Part shown: positions 10,473-19,331 of the stretch, in pieces
How the letters are laid out: every line of letters starts with the position of its first letter
Numbering within the stretch: position 1 is the first letter of the stretch
Source of the DNA: Candidatus Nanopelagicales bacterium
Lineage (GTDB): Bacteria > Actinomycetota > Actinomycetes > S36-B12
DNA length: 64,000 bases
NCBI GenBank assembly: GCA_028687755.1
Contig: JAQTZL010000002.1
Span: 62,001-126,000, forward strand
Reading direction: 5' to 3'
Notes under the pieces: generated by a model
What the model was told of the DNA's origin: nothing
Databases searched by the model: none
The model's input: the letters and a program-made list of their open reading frames with translations, nothing else
Position numbers and translations under genes: made by a program

Positions 10473-12572
10473 CTAGTCGCCGAGATGGCTGCGAAAGAAT
10501 TCAACTTCTAGTCGCAGCAAGTTCTCGGCGACTATTTCTTGTGGGGTCATGTGTGTGACACCGCTCAGTGGGACTACTGAATGTGATTTGCCTGCAGCGA
10601 GCAATGCGCTGGAGAGCTGCAAGGTGTGCGCTGCAAAGACGTTGTCATCAGCTAATCCATGAATAAGGAGTAGTGGTTTCTCAAGCGTGTCTGCCTTATT
10701 TAACAAGGATGTACTTGCATAGGCGCTCGGGTTTCCTTGCGGTGTACCTAGGTAGCGCTCGGTATATGCCGTGTCATAGAGAGCCCAGTCGGTCACAGGT
10801 GCGCCTGCAACAGCAGCACTGAAAATATCTGGACGTTCCATCAAAGCAAGGGCTGCCAAGTAACCGCCGAAGGACCAGCCGCGAATACCAACGCGCGTGA
10901 TGTCGAGGTCACGTTGTTCCTGCGCTAGTGCCAGTAATGCATCAACTTGGTCGGCAACTGGAAACGTCGCAAGATCGTTGTGCACGGCGCGTTCCCAAGC
11001 GGGCCCGCGACCTGGAGTGCCTCGGTTATCAGTGACGATCACCGCAAAACCTTGATCAGCAAACCATTGCTCGGTAGTGAATGCAGCGGCGTTACGCATC
11101 ACGCGTTGACCATGTGGCCCGCCATAAGGCGAGAGGATCACTGGAAGTTTCTTTGACCCAGCAACATGGCCTGTCGGCCACAACACACAGGTTTCCAGCG
11201 ATCGCTCACCTGCTTGCACGTAGTGCGGGCGCACGTTGATGTTTGGGGTTTCTGCGTGATTGGCAATCACGTGCGGCTTATCCACATTGAGCGCAGTAAA
11301 GGTGGTGTGAGGTTTTAATGCATCAGCTTGAACGATGACAGATGTATCCCCGCTCACGACACCTGTTGACCATGACTGCTCATCAGTCAGCGCAGTCATC
11401 ACACCGGATTCAAAGTTGACTCGATACAGCGCCTGAGTTGTTGCTTCGCGTGACGCGGCGACAACTGCGCTTGTTGTGTCGTGATCGATGAGTGCGCGCA
11501 CCTGTAGTCCAGCGGGCGTCACGAACTCATCGGCGCGCGTTAAACGGTAGGTATCCGATGAGACGTCATTCACGATTTCGATGAGTTGTTGTTCACGATC
11601 AAGGCAAGGAACACCTGACATCACGTCAACCCAGGCAGCATCACTTCGCCTTTGAAGTTCCGTCAGTTCGCCTGTCTGGCTATTGAGTAGTTGAATGCTC
11701 ACAAGATTTTGTTCGCGGTTCAGCAACTCGAGAACAGTTCCAAATTTTGATGGAGTAACAGTTGCCAGATAAGGAAATGCGTCAAGATCCCATATGACTT
11801 GCTTGCGTTCGCCATTGGCGTTGATCACCCAAAGTTCCACAACTGCATTTGCTGTTCCGGCAGCGGGGTAGCGACGTGATTGCGGCTCGTTGCCAGGTTG
11901 CGCAGGATCGGCTATCCACCACTCATTGACATTACTTTCATCAAAGCATTCGACTAGGAGTGAACCTTCAGATTCCGGTAACCACCAAAACCCGCGATAG
12001 CGAGCCAGTTCTTCGGCCGCGACAAAATCTGCAAGGCCCCACGTTTCATGTTCATGCGTCGCAGCGGCAATGCAGGTGGCACAGTCCGTTGCAATATCCG
12101 TGACATACAAAGAACGCTCGATCACATAAGCAACAGCTGTGCCTGCGTGATTGATTCTTGGATCAACGACTGGTCCGGGCGCAGCAATTGCGCGAACGGA
12201 ATTGTTCGCAAGGTCAACGATGAATGGAATGCCGTTAACCGCAAAGGCCGCGAATGTCCCGGCTGAATCAACGCTATAGGCAGTGATGCCACCGGTGACC
12301 TCGCGCATGCGTTCACGGCGAGCTTTTTCAGCTGCGGGAAGCTCATCGCCGTCACTGCTCGGGATATCGGTACGCACATCAACGAGGCAGGTTTCGGCAC
12401 CTGAATTGAGGTCAAGTGCCCACAGTGAGCCAGCCGCATCATTTCCCGATGCGCTCCGGATAAACAGGACTCGATCGCTGATCAGATGGAAATTGCGCGG
12501 ACGGCCAAGCTGGAAGCCGCGCGTGCGGGCGCGCTGGCGTGGATAAGTCTCGGCAGTCGCGTCGGTGCTCAC
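10473..12572 (-). CDS. S9 family peptidase (prolyl oligopeptidase/DPP-IV-like)
   Basis: Serine peptidase of 699 residues with an N-terminal beta-propeller (DPP-IV N-like, about 60-430) and a C-terminal alpha/beta-hydrolase domain. The catalytic Ser is in GWSFGGY, the Asp in GLADDNV and the His in GVTHM; the oxyanion region YGGPHGQRV is also present. No signal peptide is visible, so a cytoplasmic peptide-degrading role is likely. The GTG at 12572 is chosen because it lies seven bases after a TACCTT hexamer and avoids overlap with mshB; a longer open frame to 12644 would overlap the divergent gene. Confidence 0.9.
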   Translation of the reverse strand: MSTDATAETYPRQRARTRGFQLGRPRNFHLISDRVLFIRSASGNDAAGSLWALDLNSGAETCLVDVRTDIPSSDGDELPAAEKARRERMREVTGGITAYSVDSAGTFAAFAVNGIPFIVDLANNSVRAIAAPGPVVDPRINHAGTAVAYVIERSLYVTDIATDCATCIAAATHEHETWGLADFVAAEELARYRGFWWLPESEGSLLVECFDESNVNEWWIADPAQPGNEPQSRRYPAAGTANAVVELWVINANGERKQVIWDLDAFPYLATVTPSKFGTVLELLNREQNLVSIQLLNSQTGELTELQRRSDAAWVDVMSGVPCLDREQQLIEIVNDVSSDTYRLTRADEFVTPAGLQVRALIDHDTTSAVVAASREATTQALYRVNFESGVMTALTDEQSWSTGVVSGDTSVIVQADALKPHTTFTALNVDKPHVIANHAETPNINVRPHYVQAGERSLETCVLWPTGHVAGSKKLPVILSPYGGPHGQRVMRNAAAFTTEQWFADQGFAVIVTDNRGTPGRGPAWERAVHNDLATFPVADQVDALLALAQEQRDLDITRVGIRGWSFGGYLAALALMERPDIFSAAVAGAPVTDWALYDTAYTERYLGTPQGNPSAYASTSLLNKADTLEKPLLLIHGLADDNVFAAHTLQLSSALLAAGKSHSVVPLSGVTHMTPQEIVAENLLRLEVEFFRSHLGD

Positions 12573-12579
12573 AGGAAGC

Positions 12580-12589
12580 AAGGTACCTT
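12580..12589. promoter_or_regulatory. Palindromic two-way -10 element AAGGTACCTT
   Basis: This perfect 10-base palindrome contains TACCTT on both strands: plus 12584-12589, six bases before the mshB GTG (12596); minus 12585-12580, seven bases before the S9 peptidase GTG (12572). The two hexamers share the central TA. This implies leaderless transcripts initiated in both directions. Confidence 0.55.
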
Positions 12590-12595
12590 CTACTG

Positions 12596-13474
12596 GTGAC
12601 CCAGCGACTCCTCCTTGTCCATGCGCATCCAGATGACGAATCAATTGCCACCGGAATCACGATGGCCAAGTACGCCTCTGCTGGTACCCAGGTGACCTTG
12701 GTGACCTGCACCTTGGGCGAGGAAGGCGAAATCCTCCTGCCTGACGTGGCTCATTTAGCGGCGGATAAAGATGACCGGCTAGGTGAGCATCGCCAACAAG
12801 AACTTGCCGCAGCAATGAAGGAATTGGGTATCACCGATTGGCGTTTGCTCGGCGGGCCTGGGCGCTTCCGTGACTCAGGAATGATCGGCACGCCTCCAAA
12901 CGAAAAGCCAGAATGTTTTTGGCGAGCAGACCTTCTTGACGCCTCCATTGAACTGGTGAAAGTTATTCGGGAGACGCAGCCCCAGGTTGCCATCACCTAC
13001 GACGATTTCGGCTCCTATGGGCACCCTGATCATTTGCAGGCGCATCGCGTGACTCATTACGCAGCGATGCTCGCTGCTGTTCCTGGATTCAAGCCGGAAC
13101 TCGGTGAGCCATGGAAGGTCCAGAAGATCTACTGGACTGCGATGTCCAAGCAGGTGTTGAGAGATGGCATCACTGCCCTTCGTGCAGCAGGCGAGACGAC
13201 AGGCTTTGCAGAGCTAGATCCTGATGATCTTCCGTTCGCGACGGATGATGCTTTGATCACTACGGAAATATCAGCACCTGAATTCTTGAAAGCGAAGATG
13301 GATGCGCTGCGTGCGCATGCCACACAGGTCGCCGTCGACGGTGGCTTTTTTGCCCTGTCAAATAACCTGGGATCTCAAGTGTTTGGCACTGAGTACTACC
13401 GCCTGGCAGAAGGAACACTCGGAGAACTCGTTGATGGACGTGAGCATGACCTGTTTTCTGGTGTCACCGAGTGA
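12596..13474 (+). CDS. mshB: Mycothiol biosynthesis deacetylase MshB
   Basis: Zinc-dependent N-acetyl-1-D-myo-inositol-2-amino-2-deoxy-alpha-D-glucopyranoside deacetylase, the second step of mycothiol synthesis. The 292-residue protein has the LmbE/PIG-L motif AHPDDE near residue 9 and the downstream metal ligand region YGHPDHLQAH. Length and the GLGEEGEI-type segment (TLGEEGEILLPD) fit MshB rather than the mycothiol conjugate amidase Mca, but Mca is a close paralogue. The GTG at 12596 puts the HPDDE motif at the normal position. It overlaps the next gene by four bases. Confidence 0.88.
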   Translation: MTQRLLLVHAHPDDESIATGITMAKYASAGTQVTLVTCTLGEEGEILLPDVAHLAADKDDRLGEHRQQELAAAMKELGITDWRLLGGPGRFRDSGMIGTPPNEKPECFWRADLLDASIELVKVIRETQPQVAITYDDFGSYGHPDHLQAHRVTHYAAMLAAVPGFKPELGEPWKVQKIYWTAMSKQVLRDGITALRAAGETTGFAELDPDDLPFATDDALITTEISAPEFLKAKMDALRAHATQVAVDGGFFALSNNLGSQVFGTEYYRLAEGTLGELVDGREHDLFSGVTE

Positions 13475-13857
13475 AGCAGTTTCTGCGCTACCTCGCTGTG
13501 ATCGCGGCGGGGTTACTCATCGGCTTGATCGGTGCCTTTATTCAGGCTGATCGCTTGGTTATCAATGTTCCTTGGGGATTACTCGTTGTGCCCTGGGGCA
13601 TGGTGGTCGTGATCGTCGTTCTTGCCTTGGCGATTCGCGGTGGGGCATGGCTGGTAATGAGCCGTTGGGGTGCAATGACGCTCTTTATGGGTTGGATTCT
13701 TGCCACCATAGTGATGGCAGGAGAAAGCCCGTCCGGTGATTTAGCCCTGTCAGGTGGCGGTCGTCAGTGGGTCTACCTACTGAGCGGTGTTGTGATTGGT
13801 GCAGCTGCAACAACGTTTCCGGTGTTGATCCCTCACCAACCAGAACCAGCCCACTAA
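13471..13857 (+). CDS. DUF6113-type membrane protein
   Basis: A 128-residue integral membrane protein with four hydrophobic segments (about 6-24, 30-52, 64-83, 101-120). It starts with GTG inside the mshB stop (GTGA overlap), so expression is coupled to mycothiol synthesis. A DUF6113 gene beside mshB is common in actinomycetes; family assignment rests on that context and topology. No enzymatic motif is visible. Confidence 0.7.
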   Translation: MKQFLRYLAVIAAGLLIGLIGAFIQADRLVINVPWGLLVVPWGMVVVIVVLALAIRGGAWLVMSRWGAMTLFMGWILATIVMAGESPSGDLALSGGGRQWVYLLSGVVIGAAATTFPVLIPHQPEPAH

Positions 13858-13963
13858 CGCCACACAAACGCCCACGCGCCGGCGAACTGATTCATGCGCG
13901 CACTTTGTTCTCACGTCGCTTACGATCTAAGAACACTTTGCGAATTTTCTGGGGGTTTGACCT

Positions 13964-15817
13964 GTGACTCAAGAGCGCCACTGGCATTGGTCGGTGCTGA
14001 AGTCTCGTCGGTCCCTCATTATTGGTGGCTCTGTCATCGGTGCATTGGTGCTGTTGTACGTCATCGCATTGATTTCTGTTGGATCAGGTATTCCTCGGGG
14101 CACCACAGTGATGGGTACTTCGATTGGTGGCATGTCAGAGGCCGACGCCCGATCAGTGCTCGAAAAGGAATTCGCAACTCAATCCAAGAAGCCGATCACT
14201 GTCACAAGTGGCCGTAAGACTTTCGACATCGTCCCTGCGGAAGCCGGTCTGGCCTTCGATGTCGATGCCACATTGACTCAAGCGGCAGAGCACACGTACA
14301 ACCCATTCGCATTGGTAGGAAACTTTTTCACGCGCCGCGCACTTGATCCAGTGGTGCTCGTTGATAGCGATTCTTTGAAGGCTCAGGTTGATGGCATCGC
14401 AACAGTTGTTGACCATCCTGCAGTTGAACCAACGATTGACATGAAGGGCTTGGAAGCCGTTGAAGTCGCTGGTCAGTCCGGTAAAGAAATTGATCGCAAC
14501 GCTGCAGCCGCCGCAATTACTCAAGCTTTCGCCACGGGTAATGACCAGGTGCGCGTGGTTCCAGCCGAATCAAAGCCAACGGTCAGTGATGCTGCGCTCG
14601 CTGCAGCGAAGTCACAAGCTCAACAAGCAGTGAGCGGTCCTGTTTATGTCACGACTGGTGCGATCAGAGCCAAGGTCGGCAAGCGCGTGATTGCTCGTTC
14701 GTTGAGTTTCGGTGCTGAAAATGGTGCTCTCGTACCCGTTCTCGATGGAGCGATCTTGCACAAGGCGGTTGCAAGTGCACTAGAACCTGTTGAAACAGCT
14801 GGACGATCGGCGTACTTCACTGAAGCCAACGGCAAAGTCTCGGTAGTTCCTGGAAAAGTTGGCAAAGGCGTTTCGGATGAAGATCTCGCAGCAGCTGTTG
14901 GGAGCGTGCTTGATAAGAATCCACCTGCACGCGTTGCTCCAGTAACTGTTGGCGTTCGCGAACCAGCGCTATCTACGCAAGCAGCTCAAGACCTTGGAGT
15001 CACTGCACGGCTTTCGTCTTTCACTCAAAACTTCCCATATGCCGCGTACCGCAAACAAAACATCGGTGAGGCCGCGCGACGAGTAAATGGCACGGTAGTG
15101 ATGCCAGGCGAAACCTATTCAATGAACGACACCATGAAAGAGCGCACGGTTGCCAATGGTTACACCGTTGGTTTCGTGATTGGCCAGGGCGGAATCTTCG
15201 CTCAAGAACTCGGGGGTGGTGTTTCAACTGCAACCACCACCACCTGGACTGCTGCGTTTTACGCAGGCATGGAGCCGGTGCAAGTGATTGCGCATTCGAT
15301 CTATATTTCGCGTTACAAGGCAGGTTTGGAAGCAACGGTTGCCTGGGGAATCTTCGATATGAAGTTCAAGAATCCATATGACACACCTGTGTATCTCCAG
15401 GCTTCCGCCACAAGCACTTCCGTCACTGTTTCGTTCTGGGGTGTACCTGTCTACAGCGATATCAAGGCCGATTTCGGTCCGCGTCGAGATATCAAGCCGT
15501 TCAAGACCATTTATGACGAGTCAAAAACCTGTCTCGGGCAAGGTGGGATGGAGGGCTTCACGATCGATGTTGATCGTGTCTTTTATAAGGATGGCGTTGA
15601 AGTCAAACGCCAAACCATCACCACCAGGTACAAGCCATCTCCTGAAGTGATCTGTGGCAAAGAAAAGCCAAAGAAGCCTGGAACGCAATTCGGGCCGACT
15701 CCGGCACCTTCAGGTACCGGGGCAACTCCAGCACCTTCAAAGTCACCAACCAAGAGTCCATCGAAGGCACCAACAGTCACTCCAGGTGGCGGCGATGCGG
15801 CTCCTGCGAGGTCTTAG
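13964..15817 (+). CDS. VanW family protein with peptidoglycan-binding domain
   Basis: A 617-residue envelope protein: N-terminal membrane anchor (about 21-44), tandem PG_binding_4-like regions (about 55-190 and 200-330), a VanW domain (about 340-480 with GETYSMNDTMKERT and GQGGIFAQELGGGVS), a G5-like stretch and a Pro/Ser/Thr-rich tail. VanW proteins occur in vancomycin clusters but mostly act in general cell-wall functions, possibly linked to L,D-transpeptidation. The GTG start is preceded by GGGGG; a TACGAT hexamer lies about 40 bases upstream. It stands alone between the mshB operon and fdxA. Confidence 0.85.
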   Translation: MTQERHWHWSVLKSRRSLIIGGSVIGALVLLYVIALISVGSGIPRGTTVMGTSIGGMSEADARSVLEKEFATQSKKPITVTSGRKTFDIVPAEAGLAFDVDATLTQAAEHTYNPFALVGNFFTRRALDPVVLVDSDSLKAQVDGIATVVDHPAVEPTIDMKGLEAVEVAGQSGKEIDRNAAAAAITQAFATGNDQVRVVPAESKPTVSDAALAAAKSQAQQAVSGPVYVTTGAIRAKVGKRVIARSLSFGAENGALVPVLDGAILHKAVASALEPVETAGRSAYFTEANGKVSVVPGKVGKGVSDEDLAAAVGSVLDKNPPARVAPVTVGVREPALSTQAAQDLGVTARLSSFTQNFPYAAYRKQNIGEAARRVNGTVVMPGETYSMNDTMKERTVANGYTVGFVIGQGGIFAQELGGGVSTATTTTWTAAFYAGMEPVQVIAHSIYISRYKAGLEATVAWGIFDMKFKNPYDTPVYLQASATSTSVTVSFWGVPVYSDIKADFGPRRDIKPFKTIYDESKTCLGQGGMEGFTIDVDRVFYKDGVEVKRQTITTRYKPSPEVICGKEKPKKPGTQFGPTPAPSGTGATPAPSKSPTKSPSKAPTVTPGGGDAAPARS

Positions 15818-15882
15818 CAGCAAGTTCCACCCTGCTTGTGTAAGTTTGCCCTTGCTCATCCCCGTAACCGCTGGAGGAAAAG

Positions 15883-16209
15883 ATGACCTACGTCATCGCG
15901 TTGCCATGTGTTGATCTCAAAGACAAGGCCTGCATTGAAGAATGCCCGGTCGACTGTATTTACGAGGGCGACCGCATGCTCTACATCCAGCCAGATGAGT
16001 GCGTGGACTGTGGCGCCTGCGAGCCAGTGTGTCCAGTAGAAGCTATCTATTACGAAGACGACGTCCCTGAAGAGTGGACCGCCTACACCGCTGCGAACGC
16101 AGAGTTCTTCAACGAGCTCGGCAGCCCAGGTGGCGCAGCAAAGCTTGGTGCTCAGACCTTCGACGTGCCTGTTGTTGCAGCATTGCCTAAGCAGGAGCAC
16201 GAACACTAA
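15883..16209 (+). CDS. fdxA: 7Fe ferredoxin FdxA
   Basis: A 108-residue [3Fe-4S][4Fe-4S] ferredoxin for cytoplasmic electron transfer. Cysteines are arranged as in actinobacterial FdxA/FdxC: CVDLKDKACIEECPVDC followed by CVDCGACEPVCPVEA. The C-terminal extension (NELGSPGGAAKLG) is typical. A strong GGAGGA site lies 5 bases before the ATG. dapC follows two bases after the stop, a pairing also seen in mycobacteria (fdxC-dapC). Confidence 0.95.
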   Translation: MTYVIALPCVDLKDKACIEECPVDCIYEGDRMLYIQPDECVDCGACEPVCPVEAIYYEDDVPEEWTAYTAANAEFFNELGSPGGAAKLGAQTFDVPVVAALPKQEHEH

Positions 16210-16211
16210 AT

Positions 16212-17297
16212 ATGGGCAAGGCCCATCAACTTCCAGATTTCCCTTGGGATCTTCTGGCGCCTTACGCGCAGCATGCGGCAACGCACCCAAGCGGAGTCGT
16301 TGATCTTTCCGTTGGAACTCCCGTTGATCCAACGCCGCAGATCATTCAAGATGCCTTGATTGAAGCAGCCAATGCACCCGGTTACCCGACCACTGTTGGC
16401 ACTTTAGATTTGCGTGAATCTTGCGCGGCTTGGATGACTCGCATTTTGGGTGCAACCGTTGAGCCAACTGCAATTTTGCCGACCATTGGCTCAAAAGAGT
16501 TCGTTGCTTGGTTGCCGACCTTGCTTGGCCTTGGTCCTGATGATCACATTGTGATTCCGAAAGTTGCATACCCAACGTATGCAGTTGGTGCAGCGCTTTG
16601 TGGAGCTCGCGTCACTGCAACTGACGAGCCAGAGCTCATTGATGACGCAACCTTGATTTGGTTGAACACGCCAGGTAATCCCACGGGCCACGTGCTTTCT
16701 GCTGAGCGGATGCGAACCATCGTTGAGCATGCTCGCAAGATTGGCGCGATTGTTGCCAGTGACGAGTGTTACTACGAATTGGCATGGACCCAAGAGCCTG
16801 TTTCGATCTTGAATCCATCGGTGTGCGATGACAACACCCAAGGCTTACTTGCCGTGCATTCACTTTCTAAGCGTTCTAACTTCGCCGGATATCGCTTTGG
16901 TTTCACGGCAGGGGATCCAGCGATCATCAAGCAGCTGCTGGAAGTGCGTAAGCACGGCGGATTGATGGTGCCAGCTCCGGTGCAGCATGCCGCAGCAGTG
17001 GCTTATGCCGACGATGCTCATGTAGCGGTTCAGCGCGAGCGTTACCGAGCCCGTCGGGAACTCTTGAAGAATGCCCTGGAATCAGCTGGCTTCACCATTG
17101 ACGACAGCGCTGCCGGGCTGTACCTCTGGGCAACTCGAGGGGAACCCTGCTGGGACACCGTTGCTTGGTTTGCAGATCGGGGCGTGGTGGTGACTCCTGG
17201 CGACTTTTATGGAGTAGCTGGGGCAAACCACGTGCGTATTGCACTGACCGGAACGGATGAGGCTATTGGCCAAGTTCCGTCCCGCCTAGCTATGTGA
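16212..17297 (+). CDS. dapC: Succinyldiaminopimelate transaminase DapC
   Basis: PLP-dependent class I/II aminotransferase that makes N-succinyl-diaminopimelate for lysine and peptidoglycan. The 361-residue protein has the NTPGNPTGHVL segment, ASDECYYELAW and the PLP-lysine region SLSKRSNFAGYR. The position immediately after fdxA and near dapD/dapE supports DapC over other aminotransferases; dual glutamate-prephenate aminotransferase activity cannot be excluded. Confidence 0.9.
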   Translation: MGKAHQLPDFPWDLLAPYAQHAATHPSGVVDLSVGTPVDPTPQIIQDALIEAANAPGYPTTVGTLDLRESCAAWMTRILGATVEPTAILPTIGSKEFVAWLPTLLGLGPDDHIVIPKVAYPTYAVGAALCGARVTATDEPELIDDATLIWLNTPGNPTGHVLSAERMRTIVEHARKIGAIVASDECYYELAWTQEPVSILNPSVCDDNTQGLLAVHSLSKRSNFAGYRFGFTAGDPAIIKQLLEVRKHGGLMVPAPVQHAAAVAYADDAHVAVQRERYRARRELLKNALESAGFTIDDSAAGLYLWATRGEPCWDTVAWFADRGVVVTPGDFYGVAGANHVRIALTGTDEAIGQVPSRLAM

Positions 17298-17371
17298 CCC
17301 TCCCCATACCACTCTCGGGTAGTGCGGCCCCTCAGGACTCGGTAGGGTCAGCGTGCTGAGAAGGAGCGAAC

Positions 17372-18655
17372 GTGTCTGAATACGCAGTCAAATACCCTGG
17401 TGGCGAACTTGATCTCCCTGAGGTCCCGTCCACTGTTGGCGAGCCTGGTCTCAATATTGCGCCATTTATGAAGACCACCGGGCACGTGACGCTCGACTAT
17501 GGATTCATGAACACCGCAGCGTGCTCATCAGCCATCACCTACATCGACGGTGACGCTGGCATCCTTCGTTACCGCGGCTACCCAATTGAGCAGTTGGCGG
17601 CGCAGTCAACGTTCTTGGAGTCGGCCTACCTGCTCATCAACGGTGAACTTCCAACCGCGGCTCAATTGTCAGCGTTCGAAGCTGAGATTGATAAGCATCG
17701 CGAAGTTCCTGCCGAACTTAAGAACCTGTTCAAGGGTTTCCCAACGAGTGCGCACCCAATGCCAATGTTGTCGGCAGCCGTGTCAGCACTCTCGACGTAC
17801 TACCAAAATGAACTTGATCCAGCAGACAAGGCTGGCGTTGAGCTTTCAACCTTCCGTTTGCTCGGTGCATTGCCAACCTTGGCTGCATACGCCTACAAGC
17901 ACACTCAGGGTGAAGCCTTCGTTGATCCAGATGCTTCCCTTGGTTACGTTGCAAACTTCCTCAACATGACCTTCGGCAAGGCTGGCGTTGCTCCTTCTTT
18001 GAATCCAGCAGTTGTCAGCGCAGTCGACACCTTGTTGCTTCTTCATGCTGATCACGAGCAGAACTGTTCAACCTCAACTGTTCGCATGGTCGGTTCAGCA
18101 GATGCCAATGTTTACGGCTCAGTTGCTGCAGGCATTCAGGCACTCTTTGGCCCACTGCACGGTGGCGCGAACCAAGCAGTGATGGAAATGCTTCAGGAGA
18201 TTTCTGATGCAGGCGGCGACGTCGCGGAGTTCGTCACGAAGGTGAAGAACAAAGAAGATGGCGTCAAGCTCATGGGCTTTGGTCACCGCGTCTACAAGAG
18301 CTACGACCCACGCGCAGCAATTGTGAAGGGTCACGTCGACAACGTGCTTGATGCACTTGGCGTTGAAGATCCACTTCTTGAAATTGCACGCACCCTTGAA
18401 GCAACTGCTTTGAGCGATGACTTCTTTGTGTCCCGCAAGCTGTATCCAAACGTGGACTTCTACACCGGCATCATCTACAAGGCCATGGGTTTCTCAACCG
18501 ACATGTTCACCGTGCTGTTCGCGCTTGGCCGTTTGCCAGGTTGGGTTGCTCAGTGGCGTGAAATGGTGGAAGACCCAACCACAAAGATTGGTCGACCACG
18601 TCAGGTGTACGTCGGTGCAGATAAGCGCGACTACGTAGCTATTGCTGGACGTTAA
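17372..18655 (+). CDS. gltA: Citrate synthase
   Basis: Type II citrate synthase (427 residues) condensing oxaloacetate and acetyl-CoA. Active-site regions are intact: HADHEQNCSTSTVR, GPLHGGANQAVMEML, GFGHRVYKSYDPRA and the C-terminal GRLPGWVAQWREM with IGRPRQVYVG. The GTG start follows an AAGGAG site; a TAGGGT hexamer at 17343 is a plausible -10 element. A strong terminator follows, so it is probably monocistronic. Confidence 0.97.
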   Translation: MSEYAVKYPGGELDLPEVPSTVGEPGLNIAPFMKTTGHVTLDYGFMNTAACSSAITYIDGDAGILRYRGYPIEQLAAQSTFLESAYLLINGELPTAAQLSAFEAEIDKHREVPAELKNLFKGFPTSAHPMPMLSAAVSALSTYYQNELDPADKAGVELSTFRLLGALPTLAAYAYKHTQGEAFVDPDASLGYVANFLNMTFGKAGVAPSLNPAVVSAVDTLLLLHADHEQNCSTSTVRMVGSADANVYGSVAAGIQALFGPLHGGANQAVMEMLQEISDAGGDVAEFVTKVKNKEDGVKLMGFGHRVYKSYDPRAAIVKGHVDNVLDALGVEDPLLEIARTLEATALSDDFFVSRKLYPNVDFYTGIIYKAMGFSTDMFTVLFALGRLPGWVAQWREMVEDPTTKIGRPRQVYVGADKRDYVAIAGR

Positions 18656-18675
18656 TTCGCACAAGCATTTAACGC

Positions 18676-18708
18676 AAAGAAGCCCACCTCTGTGAGGTGG
18701 GCTTCTTT
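18676..18708 (+). terminator. Strong intrinsic terminator after gltA
   Basis: A 15-base stem (AAAGAAGCCCACCTC / GAGGTGGGCTTCTTT) with a 3-base loop, ending in a T-rich run. The symmetrical A/T flanks could terminate in either direction. Confidence 0.92.
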
Positions 18709-18736
18709 CATGATTGGCCTGCGTTGTCGGTTCTGT

Positions 18737-18742
18737 TAGGTT
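18737..18742 (+). promoter_or_regulatory. -10 hexamer TAGGTT before YcnI-like gene
   Basis: TAGGTT lies seven bases before the ATG at 18750 and supports that start for the frameshifted gene. Confidence 0.45.
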
Positions 18743-18749
18743 CGCGCGC

Positions 18750-19330
18750 ATGGCGACATCGATACGAGTGGCAGGCTCAGCCTTGGGGCTCGCGTCAGCG
18801 TTGGTTTTGGGGCATCAATATCAGATGCCAATGCTCATGCAATTATCGCGTTGAATGGCGTCAGCGCTGTTGCGGGGAAGTCCAGCGTGATGACTTTGGA
18901 AGTTCAACATGGATGTCTTCCTTCTGAGCCAACCGTGCAAGTTGAAGCCTTTGTTGGCTCGCCGTGGCGTGCAGTGAAGCCACAAAAAGTTTCTGGGTGG
19001 ACCAGTTCCGTGACCAAGCAGCCAAAGGGTGGGTGGCACATCACTTGGGTGAATCAAGGCACGCCAATTCCTTTCGGAACAGCAACGTTCTTTCCAATAT
19101 CGGTGGCGTGGCCTTCACAGCCAGGTACGTATGGGATGAGTGTGATGCAGCTATGTCCCGGATCGTCGTACTACTGGAATGACAAGGTCACGCCAGCAAC
19201 GGCGGATGTTCCATCGCCACCGTTAACACCTCGTCCAGAAGTGCTGGTGGTTGCCGCGAAAAATGCTGTTGCGTCCACAGCCACACCAAAGGCGTCAGTT
19301 GCGCCGTCGACTTCAGCGCACGTCCACTGA
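18750..19330 (+). pseudogene. YcnI/DUF1775-like secreted protein, frameshifted
   Basis: An ATG at 18750 opens a signal-peptide-like frame (MATSIRVAGSALGLASALVLG) that stops soon after. Adding one G to the GGGG run at 18809-18812 joins it to a second frame that continues as ASISDANAHAIIALNG and the rest of the protein: a perfect signal peptide with an ANA cleavage site followed by a DUF1775-like domain (LEVQHGCLPSEPTVQVEAF, VKPQKVSGW, SVMQLCPGSSYYW). YcnI proteins are surface proteins that bind copper in some bacteria; the family call is by pattern. The tail is Ala/Pro/Thr/Ser-rich. The break may be an assembly error or a real inactivation. Confidence 0.65.
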
Positions 19331-19331
19331 G

